Assembly: GCA_947492525.1 (NCBI GenBank) | Contig: CANLNQ010000004.1 | Span: 1-64,000, forward strand | DNA: 64,000 nucleotides | Source of the DNA: an uncultured Granulosicoccus sp. | Lineage (GTDB): Bacteria > Pseudomonadota > Gammaproteobacteria > Granulosicoccales > Granulosicoccaceae | Direction of reading: 5' to 3' | In this document: positions 37,508 through 47,527 of the stretch, in pieces | How positions within the stretch are numbered: the first letter of the stretch is position 1 | Layout: every line of letters begins with the position of its first letter | Made by a program: the position numbers and the translations under genes | The notes under the pieces: generated by a model | The model's database searches: none | Told to the model about the DNA's origin: nothing | What the model saw: only the letters and a program-made list of their open reading frames with translations

Positions 37508-38428
37508 TCAGCTCAGATGCTCGCGGAAGAAAGCAACCGTGCGTTCTTCTGCAATGCCTGCCTGCTCTTCATTGAAGCGTGGGGTCGAGTTGTTGTGGAA
37601 TCCGTGGTTGGTACCCGGATAGACGTGTCGCTCATAGGTGGCACCGGCATCCTTCAGTGCTGCCTCGAAATCAGGCCACATCGCATTGATGCGCTCATCG
37701 TTTTCGGCCGATTGAATGAGCAAGGGGGCGCTGATGCTGGCGACTTCCGAGCTCTCGGGTGCGGCGCCGTAGAAAGGGACGCCTGCTGAAAGATCATCGC
37801 CCATGTGCACGGCCAGCTTGTTGACGGTACCGCCACCCCAGCAGAAGCCGACGGCGCCCAGCTTGCCGCTGGAATCCTCGTGTGCCTTGAGGAAACGCGC
37901 GCTGTTGAGCATATCGGTTGTCAATGCGCCCTGGTCGAGGCCCTTCTGCAGTTCACGGCCCTTGTCATCATTGCCCGGATAGCCGCCCACGGGGTAGAGG
38001 CCATCGGGGGCCAGGGCCAGAAAGCCGAGAACGCCCAAGCGTCGGGCGACATCCTCTATATAGGGATTCAGGCCGCGGTTCTCGTGGATGACCAGCACGG
38101 ACGGGAACGGACCATCGCCAGCCGGGCGAACCAGGTAGCCACGCATTTCACCCGAGGTGCCGCCTTCGGAAGGGTAGGTGACATAGCTGGGTGTGATACG
38201 TTCATCGGTAAACGAGATGGTTTGCGCTTCTGCATAGCGCGGCAGCAAGGCCTGCGCCATCGCCAGCCCCGAGACGCCGGCGACGGTGATGGCACCGCAG
38301 CGTTTCATGAATTCACGGCGATCCATGTATCCGTGACAGTATTCGTCGTAGAGATCGAATATGCGTTGATCGATGTGGATTGGTTGTTCGGTACTTGCGT
38401 CTTGCGAGGTAGGTGTGTCTGTACCCAT
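37508..38428 (-). CDS. Tat-exported dienelactone hydrolase family protein
   Basis: 306 residues. An N-terminal segment carries a twin-arginine motif (DRREFMKR, residues 36-43) followed by a hydrophobic stretch and AEAQ, suggesting export by Tat. The alpha/beta-hydrolase domain has the DLH triad: nucleophile Cys in GFCWGGG, Asp in SAENDERINAM and His in GTNHGFHN. Family substrates are cyclic esters; the true substrate is unknown. The ~35 residues before the RR pair are unusually long for a Tat n-region. ATG at 38428 has GGAG 10 bases upstream. Located upstream of kduI (116-bp gap) but probably a separate transcript. Confidence 0.82.
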   Translation of the reverse strand: MGTDTPTSQDASTEQPIHIDQRIFDLYDEYCHGYMDRREFMKRCGAITVAGVSGLAMAQALLPRYAEAQTISFTDERITPSYVTYPSEGGTSGEMRGYLVRPAGDGPFPSVLVIHENRGLNPYIEDVARRLGVLGFLALAPDGLYPVGGYPGNDDKGRELQKGLDQGALTTDMLNSARFLKAHEDSSGKLGAVGFCWGGGTVNKLAVHMGDDLSAGVPFYGAAPESSEVASISAPLLIQSAENDERINAMWPDFEAALKDAGATYERHVYPGTNHGFHNNSTPRFNEEQAGIAEERTVAFFREHLS

Positions 38429-38624
38429 GAGGGGAAGGCTCCATGATTCATTGACGGAAGAAGTCGAGGCACTGCAGGGCGTTCGAATGCTCGTCACTGT
38501 AATGAGTTCAATCAAACTGTGATCTGTTTTACATCAAGAGTATGCGACAGGTGAAATCGGTGTTGCAAACGGTTTGTCTGCGTTCTCTCGAGCCTCCTTG
38601 TTTTGACGGAAAAGTGGTATGTTT

Positions 38625-38637
38625 ATTGGTATGACAA
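38625..38637 (+). promoter_or_regulatory. Candidate FadR-type operator in the regulator's own promoter
   Basis: ATTGGTATGACAA lies 56 bp before the regulator start and recurs exactly at 39442-39454 before kdgD. It is an imperfect dyad (TTG...CAA) of the kind bound by FadR-subfamily GntR proteins. A partial copy, TGGTATG, starts at 38615. Confidence 0.65.
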
Positions 38638-38692
38638 ATACTCGTTCACGTCCAGAGGTGGCCATAGGGTTCACCTGTCGCAGGTACCCACG

Positions 38693-39412
38693 ATGACACC
38701 ATCGGCAAAGGGGCAGAAACCCAGACTGGCGGCTGAAATCGAGGAAGACCTGCGCAAGCAAATCCTCGCTGGCCAGACGCCTGTGGGTGAAAAGCTGGCC
38801 ACCGAAAGGGCTCTGTGTACCCGTTATGGTGTCAGTCGCACCGTGATTCGCGAGGCCATCGCCGGGCTGCGAGCGGCGGGTCTGATCGAGTCGCGTCGTG
38901 GCAGTGGCCTCTATGTGCGGGCAGCCAGTGTTCAGGCACCACCCTGGCAATCCGGGATGCCGGAGATGCAGGCGGAGATCGGCGCCATCGTCGATACATT
39001 GGAGCTTCGTGCCGCGGTTGAGATCGAAGCGGCATTTCTGGCAGCCAATCGAGCATCACCGGGGCAGATTGCCAGAATCCGCAGCTGCCATCAGCGGTTT
39101 GCCGAGGCGGTGGAAGCGGCAGAAAAGACCGAGGAGGCCGATTACGCCTTTCACCAGGCGATTGCCGAGGCCACCAACAACAGTGCTTATCGCTCGTTTA
39201 TGGAGTATCTGGGCAAGCGCACCATTCCGCGCGGCAAGTTGGGGCTGGACACCACCGGCGAGTCCTATCGGGCCTACCTGGTGGATATGCAGTCCGAGCA
39301 TCTGGATATTCTGGAGGCGATTGAACGGCATCGCGCAGAGGATGCCCGGCAGGCCATGCAGGCTCATCTGTTGGGCAGTCTGGAGCGCTACCGCGCGCTG
39401 TCTCAGCCCTGA
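38693..39412 (+). CDS. FadR-subfamily GntR transcriptional regulator
   Basis: 239 residues. An N-terminal winged helix (about 10-78) with ATERALCTRYGVSRTVIREAIAGLRAAGLIESRRGSG cut to its core: RYGVSRTVIREAI. The C-terminal FCD domain (about 95-230) has the metal-binding Asp and His residues in DYAFHQAI and EHLDILEAIERHRAEDARQAMQAHL (only the first part shown). The start at 38693 has AGG 8 bases upstream. It lies just before kdgD-tctCBA, and both promoters share the 13-mer ATTGGTATGACAA, so it probably controls itself and that operon in response to a sugar acid. Confidence 0.9.
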   Translation: MTPSAKGQKPRLAAEIEEDLRKQILAGQTPVGEKLATERALCTRYGVSRTVIREAIAGLRAAGLIESRRGSGLYVRAASVQAPPWQSGMPEMQAEIGAIVDTLELRAAVEIEAAFLAANRASPGQIARIRSCHQRFAEAVEAAEKTEEADYAFHQAIAEATNNSAYRSFMEYLGKRTIPRGKLGLDTTGESYRAYLVDMQSEHLDILEAIERHRAEDARQAMQAHLLGSLERYRALSQP

Positions 39413-39441
39413 GTGCGGGCACGTGAGAAACTCACGACATA

Positions 39442-39454
39442 ATTGGTATGACAA
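39442..39454 (+). promoter_or_regulatory. Candidate FadR-type operator 1 upstream of kdgD
   Basis: ATTGGTATGACAA, identical to the site in the regulator's promoter and just upstream of the -35 box of the kdgD promoter. Confidence 0.7.
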
Positions 39455-39457
39455 CTA

Positions 39458-40420
<963 letters not shown>

Positions 40421-40532
40421 GCCGCCACAGCTGAGGCGTATACCTCACCCGAGAGCAGTACCTCATCACCAGAAGTTGCATAAGCAGACGCCGAGTCAGG
40501 CGCATTCATTACGACACACAAGGAGAAACACC

Positions 40533-41510
40533 ATGAAAAAACTGTCATTGGCAGTATTCACCACAGTTGCAACACTCAGTCTGGCCAGTGCTCCGGCCAT
40601 GGCAGAGTACCCGGAACGGGATATCAGAGTTGTTGTTCCCTGGGGCGCAGGCGGTGGTACCGATGGTATCGTGCGCAAACTGACGACCATCGCCGAAGGG
40701 CAGATGAATACGTCCATGTATGTGGAGAACATCGAAGGTGGTATCAGTGCAACCGGTATCTCCGAGGTCATGAGTGCCCGGCCGGATGGATATACGATCG
40801 GCATGTTGACGTACGACAGTGTCATTACCGTGCCGTGGCAGGCCTTGTTGCCCAATTACAAACTGGATCGACTGGCGCTGATTGCTCGCGTGACCAGCGA
40901 GCCGGATGCTTTGATCGCGTCGACATCTTCATCCTATGAGAGCTTGTCGGACGTTGTAGACGCTGCGAAGGAGAATCCCGGCAAGGTGCGTATCGGCATG
41001 CAGAACATCGGTTCACGTCTGCACCTGGCCGCATTGCAGCTGCAACAGGAGACAGGTACGGAATTCAAACTGATTGCCTATCCGGGAGGTGCCGCCCAAC
41101 AGAAGGAAGCCATGCTCAATGGTGAGGTCGAGCTGGTGACGACCAGTCTGGGTGATTTTTCCTCCTTGCTCAATGAAGGCAGTGCCCGTGGAATCGTGGA
41201 ATTCTCCGATACGCCCAATCCAACCTACAGCGAGGTGCCAACCGCGGCGGACGAATCTCTGTCTCTGCGCATGGGAAGCTTCATCGTGGTGGCGGCACCT
41301 GCCGGTGTATCGGAAGAGGTGGTCAGCAAGATCGAAGCCGCGTACGAATACGCACTGGAAAGCGATGAGTTCCAGAGCTGGGTTGCCGATGTGGGTGTGA
41401 CGCCAAACTGGTTGGGTAGCGACGAGGTTACTGCCTGGGCCAACGAAACACAGGCGGGTATCTTCAAGCAACTGGATGAACTGGTTGCCGATGGTGTCAT
41501 TTCCAGGTAA
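40533..41510 (+). CDS. TTT transporter solute-binding protein (TctC-like)
   Basis: 325 residues with a clear signal peptide (MKKLSLAVFTTVATLSL..., cleavage near AMA-EY). The Bug/TctC fold is marked by IRVVVPWGAGGGTDGIVRKL and YPGGAAQQKEAML. The start has AAGGAG 7 bases upstream. Sitting after kdgD, it most likely binds D-glucarate, galactarate or a derivative rather than citrate (inference). Confidence 0.9.
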   Translation: MKKLSLAVFTTVATLSLASAPAMAEYPERDIRVVVPWGAGGGTDGIVRKLTTIAEGQMNTSMYVENIEGGISATGISEVMSARPDGYTIGMLTYDSVITVPWQALLPNYKLDRLALIARVTSEPDALIASTSSSYESLSDVVDAAKENPGKVRIGMQNIGSRLHLAALQLQQETGTEFKLIAYPGGAAQQKEAMLNGEVELVTTSLGDFSSLLNEGSARGIVEFSDTPNPTYSEVPTAADESLSLRMGSFIVVAAPAGVSEEVVSKIEAAYEYALESDEFQSWVADVGVTPNWLGSDEVTAWANETQAGIFKQLDELVADGVISR

Positions 41511-41537
41511 TCACCGAGGCGTATCCGGAGATCTCGC

Positions 41538-42041
41538 ATGAACAGATCCAGAATATCTCGGTTGACGGGCATGGGAGCTCCGATGGTATTGCTTGTCCTG
41601 GCCATGGTCTATGGCCGGGAAGCGATGAGCATCAAGGCACAATTCGACGAAGGACTGGTGGGCCCGGCGTTCCTGCCGCTTTTGTTGACCGCGATCGTGG
41701 TTATTGGTCTGCTGGGTATCCTGTTCAGGCAGTGGCGTCAGTCATCTTCGGTAAACGGGGGGCATGGTGAAGCAAGTCAGGAGCAGGCCGTCCTGAAAGA
41801 ACATCGGAAGCCTGCCTGTGTCATGCTTGCCGTGCTCGCCTACACACTGTTTTTCAAGACTCTCGGCTATGTGCTGGCAACCCTTCTGCTCGTGTTTGCC
41901 TTGCTTGCATTGTTTGGTCAGGAAGGTGAGTCCCGGACTCGCCGATCGATCCTGGCAGCGGGCATGACACTGATTTTCTACGTATTGTTCAGTGTGTGTT
42001 TCAGTGTTCGTCTGCCACTACTGCCGGGTGCCTTCTCATGA
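41538..42041 (+). CDS. TTT transporter small membrane subunit (TctB-like)
   Basis: 167 residues with four hydrophobic helices (about 12-30, 48-65, 98-125 and 140-160). Low sequence conservation is usual for TctB. Identified mainly by size, topology and position between TctC and TctA; its stop overlaps the tctA start (ATGA). Confidence 0.85.
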   Translation: MNRSRISRLTGMGAPMVLLVLAMVYGREAMSIKAQFDEGLVGPAFLPLLLTAIVVIGLLGILFRQWRQSSSVNGGHGEASQEQAVLKEHRKPACVMLAVLAYTLFFKTLGYVLATLLLVFALLALFGQEGESRTRRSILAAGMTLIFYVLFSVCFSVRLPLLPGAFS

Positions 42042-43564
42042 GCTTTGCTCAACAGGTGCTCGGAGGTTTCGACGAGGTCTTCCAGGCCTGGAACCTGCTG
42101 TTCATGGTGGGCGGGTTCCTGATCGGCACGTTCTTCGGTGCCGTACCGGGCCTGACATCCGTCCTGGCCATTGCCTTGTTGTTGCCGATCACCTATTCCA
42201 TCGATGTGGTGCCGGCCTTGATCATGTGCGCCTCGATCTTCATGGCCGGGATGTACTCCGGCAGTATTACGGCCACCACGATCAACATCCCCGGTGCACC
42301 TTCATCGGTCATGACAGCGCTGGAAGGCAATCAGCTCATGCGTCAAGGCAAGGGGGCAAATGCACTGGGGCATGCCGCCCTGGGTTCCATGGTGGGCGGA
42401 ACAGTTGGGGCCTTGCTGCTTATCCTGCTGATGCCGCTGGCAGCCGAGGCCACATTGCTCATTCGCACACCCGGCAAGTTTTCTCTGATTCTCTTTGCCA
42501 TTGTGGTCATCGTTCTGGTGCAGCGCGATGATGCACTCAAGGCGATCGTGGCCACCGCGCTGGGAATGATGATTGCTACCGTGGGCATCGATGTCATGCA
42601 ACCCATCCCGCGGATGAACTTCGGTACGGCCACCCTGGTGGAAGGAATCGACATGATGCCGATCATCATCGGGGTCTTTGCCATCACCGAATTGCTGATG
42701 CAGGCCAGGCCGGGTACGGATGATGTGTCCGCGCACAAGGTCAGGGAAGTCGCGAAGTCGATTCGTCGTCGGGATTTCATTCCGCCGCTTGCCGAGGTAC
42801 GCCGCATTGGCTTCTTTGCCTATCTGAAGGCAGCCGTGATCGGTTATGGCATTGGCATCCTGCCGGGCGTGGGCGGCTCGATGGCAGCGTTCGTGGCCTA
42901 CGCCGATGCGAAGCGCAGTTCGCGTTCCCCGGAAGAGTTCGGGCATGGAAGTCGCGAAGGCATTGCTGCTTCGGAGTCTGCCAACAATGCCATGTGTGGC
43001 GGCGCATTCGTGCCCATGCTGTCGTTTGGCATTCCGGGTGACCCGACGACAGCCATCGTACTCGGCGTTCTGGTCATCAACGGACTGCAGCCCGGTGCGA
43101 GACTCGTTACCCACCAGGCCGAGTTGATAGCGCCGATGTTCGCCTCGTTGCTGATCAGTGCGCTGGTATTGATTCCCCTGACTCTGTACCTGCTCGGCCC
43201 CTGGTTCATACGCATCGTTGCAATACCACGGGGAATCCTTTACGCGGGTATCGCCGTTGTCGCATTGGTGGGCAGCTATGTGGCAACCTACTCGCCGTTT
43301 CAGATGTTTCTGGCAGTGCTGTTCGGTGTCTTCGGCTATTTTCTGCGACGCGCCGGCTTCCCCGTCATATCCTTGCTGCTGGGCTTCATTCTAGGGCCCG
43401 ATCTGGAGCTGTACCTGCGTCGCGCCCTGTCGTTGAACGATGGCGATGCCAGCATTTTCCTGAGCAGCCCGGACAGTCTCTTTTTTCTGGCTCTGGCGCT
43501 CTTGTTCATCTATCTCATGGAAATCAGGCCCCGGATTCGTTCACGGCAATCGGCAAGCAGATAA
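42038..43564 (+). CDS. TTT transporter large membrane subunit (TctA-like)
   Basis: 508 residues with about twelve helices. Family motifs: GTFFGAVPGLTSVLAIALL, INIPGAPSSVMTALEG, ILPGVGGSMAAFVAY and FGIPGDPTTAIVLGVL, which are the duplicated GxPG loops of TctA. Start ATG 42038 chosen for the 4-bp overlap with tctB. It forms the transport channel for the solute delivered by TctC. Confidence 0.94.
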   Translation: MSFAQQVLGGFDEVFQAWNLLFMVGGFLIGTFFGAVPGLTSVLAIALLLPITYSIDVVPALIMCASIFMAGMYSGSITATTINIPGAPSSVMTALEGNQLMRQGKGANALGHAALGSMVGGTVGALLLILLMPLAAEATLLIRTPGKFSLILFAIVVIVLVQRDDALKAIVATALGMMIATVGIDVMQPIPRMNFGTATLVEGIDMMPIIIGVFAITELLMQARPGTDDVSAHKVREVAKSIRRRDFIPPLAEVRRIGFFAYLKAAVIGYGIGILPGVGGSMAAFVAYADAKRSSRSPEEFGHGSREGIAASESANNAMCGGAFVPMLSFGIPGDPTTAIVLGVLVINGLQPGARLVTHQAELIAPMFASLLISALVLIPLTLYLLGPWFIRIVAIPRGILYAGIAVVALVGSYVATYSPFQMFLAVLFGVFGYFLRRAGFPVISLLLGFILGPDLELYLRRALSLNDGDASIFLSSPDSLFFLALALLFIYLMEIRPRIRSRQSASR

Positions 43565-43600
43565 TGGCTGCCAGGCCCGTAAGCTGCGACAATCGCAGTC

Positions 43601-45175
43601 ATGACATCTGCAACGGGCCTGAGTATCGTAATCCTGGTGGTATCAGCCATCTGCTTGCTGCGCTGGCGTGCGGGCATCGCTCGTCGATGCCAGCCCGAAG
43701 AGCGCCCTGAACATCGCATCACGGTCGATACCCGCCTGGGGCGCGTTCTGACATCCTGGAATCAGGGGGTCGACGTCGACTCCGACCCCAACTCCGACTC
43801 CAACTCCGACTCGCTGTGTTTTCCGCTGGGCGATGCACGGGAGTCGTTTCTCAGCAGAATAGGGCTGGTGCAGTTTGCCGACCGTACCATCGATGCCCAG
43901 TACTATCTGTTCCACGATGATGAATCCGGACGCGCCTTGCTGGGAACGCTTATCGAGGCGGCCGAACGCGGGGTGCGGGTACGCCTGCTGCTTGACGATA
44001 TCGACCTCAAGGGAAGGGATGCCTTGCTGGCAAGACTGGCAACCGATATCGAGAATCTGGAGATTCGCGTGTTCAACCCGCTTTACCTGCGTCACGCCAG
44101 AGTACTGGATTTTGTCCTCAGGTTTCCTCGTTCCAGCCGTCGCATGCACAACAAGTCATTGACGGTTGATTCGACCGCCTGCATTGTGGGCGGGCGCAAT
44201 ATCGGTGATGAATACTTCGGCGTTGATGCGCGTATCTCTTTCACCGATTACGATATGCTGGCTGCAGGCCGCGTGGCAGAAGAGGTGGTTGCCCAGTTCG
44301 AGGACTACTGGTACGGCGGTTTGTCTCTGGATTGCGCGCGTGTGGCCAGGCCGGCGGCTCACGAGCGCTACCAGACATGGTTGCAGGAAACCCGGCAATC
44401 CGCACAGCGCTTTGTGGAGGAGGCGAGTGACACAGAAACCTTGCCGCCTCATCAGTTCATTGAGCAACGACTGGATGCCAATCGGTGCGATACCGAGGTG
44501 CTGTGCGATCCTCCTGAAAAGGTGTTGAGCCGGCTGTTTGATACCGATGAAAGTCTGGCACCGAAGATCATGGAGCTGATGCTCTCAGCCCGTGAAACAT
44601 TGCTGATTTCTTCGCCGTATCTGATTCCCGGTCGCTGGGGGATGGAGCTGTTTCGCACGCTACGCGAACGCGGTGTCGACGTCACTGTGCTGACCAATTC
44701 CTTCGCGGCCAATGATGTGCTGGCTGTCCATGCCGGTTACATCGACTACCGACAACAGATGGTCGAGCTGGGTATCAGCCTGCATGAATTCAAACCGGAT
44801 ATCGATCCGCAACGGCGGCACCTGAAGTTGCTGGGTTCCAGACGTTCAAGCCTGCATGCGAAAACCTTCATCATCGATCGTGAGCGACTCTTTGTCGGTT
44901 CATTCAATCTGGATCCGCGTTCCGCCATCCACAACACCGAAATGGGTATCGTGTTCGACAATGCCGCTCTGGCCTCCCGGCTGCATGGCTCTCTGACTGA
45001 CAGGCTGGAAGAAATTGCCTATCATCTGAGTCTTGACAAGCACCAGCAGTTGCAGTGGGGCGATCGGTCGAATGCCGACGCTCCAGTCACGCATCAAACG
45101 GAGCCGAACACCACAGGCTGGCAAAGGGCCGGTGTCTATCTGATGACCTGGTTGCCGGTCGAATGGTTGTTGTAG
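43601..45175 (+). CDS. Phospholipase D-type phosphatidyltransferase (ClsC-like)
   Basis: 524 residues. One N-terminal membrane segment (about 5-22) and two HKD domains: HNKSLTVD with GGRNIGDEYFG (around 183-205) and HAKTFIID with GSFNLDPRS (around 418-440). This is the arrangement of E. coli YmdC/ClsC, which makes cardiolipin. A low-complexity Asp-Ser/Asn repeat (residues 60-71) follows the membrane anchor. No strong ribosome-binding site at 43601; a short hairpin CTGCGA-CAA-TCGCAG lies at 43584-43598 just ahead of the ATG. Enzymatic substrate inferred from family only. Confidence 0.85.
   Translation: MTSATGLSIVILVVSAICLLRWRAGIARRCQPEERPEHRITVDTRLGRVLTSWNQGVDVDSDPNSDSNSDSLCFPLGDARESFLSRIGLVQFADRTIDAQYYLFHDDESGRALLGTLIEAAERGVRVRLLLDDIDLKGRDALLARLATDIENLEIRVFNPLYLRHARVLDFVLRFPRSSRRMHNKSLTVDSTACIVGGRNIGDEYFGVDARISFTDYDMLAAGRVAEEVVAQFEDYWYGGLSLDCARVARPAAHERYQTWLQETRQSAQRFVEEASDTETLPPHQFIEQRLDANRCDTEVLCDPPEKVLSRLFDTDESLAPKIMELMLSARETLLISSPYLIPGRWGMELFRTLRERGVDVTVLTNSFAANDVLAVHAGYIDYRQQMVELGISLHEFKPDIDPQRRHLKLLGSRRSSLHAKTFIIDRERLFVGSFNLDPRSAIHNTEMGIVFDNAALASRLHGSLTDRLEEIAYHLSLDKHQQLQWGDRSNADAPVTHQTEPNTTGWQRAGVYLMTWLPVEWLL
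43778..43813. repeat. 6-bp tandem repeat coding Asp-Ser/Asn
   Basis: Six hexamers of the form (G/A)AC-TCC with small changes encode DSDPNSDSNSDS in the PLD-family protein, just after its membrane anchor. Confidence 0.8.
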
Positions 45176-45276
45176 ACTGGGCAGGTCCGCAGCGGGAAGA
45201 ATCCTCGCGCTGTTGCATGCAGAAACAATGTGGTGCTGGACAGCACCGTCGAGAATTTGAAATCGGGTGACGAAAG

Positions 45277-45543
45277 ATGACTAACAAGGCAGAGCTGAGC
45301 AAGGCGATCGAGGCACTGCGTGCCGAAATCGACACCCTGGAAGACAGTGATGAGGAGACCAAGACGCATCTGGCGCAACTGGCCAGTCTCATGGAAGCGC
45401 AGCTGCACGGAAACGAGGTCACTGCCGATGTGTCCACGGCAGATTCGATGAAGGAGCTCATCGAGACCTATGAAGCCAGGTATCCGCGCGTCACGGCCAT
45501 GGCCAATGATCTGATGACGCGGCTGGCCGCCATGGGAATCTAG
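45277..45543 (+). CDS. DUF4404 family protein
   Basis: 88 residues, acidic and largely helical (ELSKAIEALRAEIDTLEDSDEE at the N terminus), ending in YPRVTAMANDLMTRLAAMGI, which resembles the conserved tail of DUF4404 proteins. Function unknown. ATG at 45277 is preceded by GACGAAAG. 100 bp after the PLD gene; possibly cotranscribed. Confidence 0.75.
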   Translation: MTNKAELSKAIEALRAEIDTLEDSDEETKTHLAQLASLMEAQLHGNEVTADVSTADSMKELIETYEARYPRVTAMANDLMTRLAAMGI

Positions 45544-45607
45544 AGGGGGCAATAGCGAGAACGGCCAGCTTCAGGAAGCTTGCTCGAGCCCGGCAGGACG
45601 GCAGGCT

Positions 45608-46510
45608 TCAGTCTCGAGTTAGCGTCGAGTATCGCCGTTGTGTCTGCTTTCGGTATTCTCGAGGCGTCATGGATTTGAGTTCTCTGAAATGCCTGTTGAA
45701 ATTGGCGATATTGTGAAAACCGACTTCGTGACAGATATCGGTTACCGGTCGGGAGCCATCCCCGAGCAACTCGCAGGCGTGTGCGATACGGATGCGATTC
45801 AGATAGCGGTTGAAGTTCGAGCCGGTGGAGCGAGTGAAGAATCTGGAGAAGGCACTCTCGCTCATGCCGCTGAATCTGGACACGTCGGATAGACGCAGGT
45901 CCCTGGCATGGTTGGCGGCGATATAGCGGGTGATCCTGTCGATTTTTTCGTGTGACGAACCCGGGGGAAGCGACTCGGGCAGGTTGTTGCATAGAATACG
46001 ATAGCGACTTTCCCTTGCCAGCATGCCCAGAAAATCGATCAGCAAGGCAATTCGCGTGATCTGATCGCTCTCGATCATGCGCTCGAAGAACGGCAGGGCG
46101 GCTGTGCTCAGGGATTCACGAAATTCCAGTCCGAGTCTGGAGCGCTTCAGCAGCGGCAGAAGAGCGGCAAGCTCGGGCGCATTGGCCGCCATGGATTCCA
46201 CCAGATCGCGTCTGAACTGGACCACGAAGTCACGCAGTTCAAGCGTCTGCTTGGGTTGGACATCGCTCACCCAGTTGTGTGGTTGCATGGGGCCAAGCAT
46301 GACCAGATGGCGGGCGGAAAACGGACCGACATGATCCCCGACAAACATCTGCCCATTGCCCTCGACAATCAGGTGCAGTTCATATTCATCATGACCGTGC
46401 CAGCGAACAAGAGGGCTTGGCAAGCCATGAGAGAAAGCCATGACGGAACGATCATCAACTATCCGAGGCTCGAGCTCAGGTGCAATGGGTGAATACAGAT
46501 CAGTACTCAT
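45608..46510 (-). CDS. AraC-family transcriptional regulator
   Basis: 300 residues. An N-terminal cupin-like sensing domain (about 30-115, WHGHDEYELHLIVEGNG) and a C-terminal double helix-turn-helix (about 200-297) with LRLSDVSRFSGMSESAFSRFF and DICHEVGFHNIANFNRHF. The WHGHDEYELH start resembles sugar-responsive AraC regulators. ATG 46510 chosen from the family N terminus. Next to a CysH-like gene on the same strand (216-bp gap) and convergent with DUF4404. Target genes not evident. Confidence 0.9.
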   Translation of the reverse strand: MSTDLYSPIAPELEPRIVDDRSVMAFSHGLPSPLVRWHGHDEYELHLIVEGNGQMFVGDHVGPFSARHLVMLGPMQPHNWVSDVQPKQTLELRDFVVQFRRDLVESMAANAPELAALLPLLKRSRLGLEFRESLSTAALPFFERMIESDQITRIALLIDFLGMLARESRYRILCNNLPESLPPGSSHEKIDRITRYIAANHARDLRLSDVSRFSGMSESAFSRFFTRSTGSNFNRYLNRIRIAHACELLGDGSRPVTDICHEVGFHNIANFNRHFRELKSMTPREYRKQTQRRYSTLTRD

Positions 46511-46726
46511 CTCTACAGGCGGCTCTCGGTAACGATCCGTACCACCATCATACACAGGCCAGCGATGATGGGATAGACAGAGCGTATCCTTGTAACATCG
46601 ACTCCGATAAGCGCATGAACCCGTCTGTTGCGATAGCGCCGTGCGTTATCGCTCGGCGGATTGCAATCATTGGCCTTTGTTCAATGGCTGAGAGACGTCA
46701 GCTCGTGCAAATAATGCAAGTAGCGT

Positions 46727-47335
46727 TCAAGCGGTCAAATGCAGTCCGCATTCTCGAAAGGCTTCGCCTTTGGTCGGATCGAAGCAGGCAGGTCCTTGTG
46801 GCAATTCATGCTCCTGTCGATAGCGAGAGACCGTTTCTGCTGTCCACTCCAGAATCGGAGAGGCTTTCAACACGCCATTGGAGGCCGTGTGGAAGGTTGG
46901 CAGCGAATGTCGGTGCGCTGATTGATAGCGTCGGATGGAGCTGAGCCAGCCATCGGCCTGCAAGGTCCGGAGAGCGCGCTGAAAGGGTTCGATCTTGACT
47001 TCATGCGTGAATTCGGCATGATCCGGATCATCCAGAGCGGGGGGGAACGTGATCGTGTGATCCAGCGGTTCGAATCTCTTCAGATTGAGTTTCAGCGTCT
47101 GCGTCAGCTCCCTGGCAAACTCGCGCGTTGCCCGCGTGTTGTATCCGGTGTCCACCCAGACTACGGGGATATCGGCCTTGATCTGCGTCACCAGATGCAG
47201 AAAGACTGCAGATTCTTCCGAGAATTTGGTGCTGACGATGGGGTTTTGACAGTTCTCCAGAGCAACATGTATGGCATGTCGGGCCATGGCCAGTTGATGT
47301 CTGTAATTCAGCTCTTCTCTTGTATCACTGACCAT
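46727..47335 (-). CDS. Short CysH-like PAPS/APS reductase
   Basis: 202 residues. The CysH pattern is present: SFS-like KFSEESAVFLHLVTQ, PVVWVDTGYNTRATREFARELT, the arginine segment SIRRYQSAHRHSLP and the redox ECGLH motif at the C terminus. Classical CysH is about 240 residues and has an extra region before ECGLH; here it is reduced to PACFDPTKGEAFR. No second CysH cysteine pair for an Fe-S cluster is seen, so a PAPS-type enzyme is more likely than an APS reductase. No sulfite reductase genes nearby. Divergent from the glucosylglycerate genes. Confidence 0.7.
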   Translation of the reverse strand: MVSDTREELNYRHQLAMARHAIHVALENCQNPIVSTKFSEESAVFLHLVTQIKADIPVVWVDTGYNTRATREFARELTQTLKLNLKRFEPLDHTITFPPALDDPDHAEFTHEVKIEPFQRALRTLQADGWLSSIRRYQSAHRHSLPTFHTASNGVLKASPILEWTAETVSRYRQEHELPQGPACFDPTKGEAFRECGLHLTA

Positions 47336-47527
47336 CGTCTCTGTCGCTGTGTCTCATCGTGATTGAGTGAAGTATCGTTCAACAGCTGCAAGGGCTCCAA
47401 GACTTTCTGGTTATAAGCTTATGCCTGTCAGAGCGTTGGTCTGCAAACTGCTATGCTCCGTTTGCCAGTATCGTTGCAAGGCTATCCAGTACCATGGCAC
47501 GGACTCTGTGATTGAGGACTCTACCAA

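Noticed and set aside
46480-46944. 154-codon plus-strand open frame
   Set aside because: Crosses the AraC promoter region and the antisense of the CysH-like gene; no motif or start signal.
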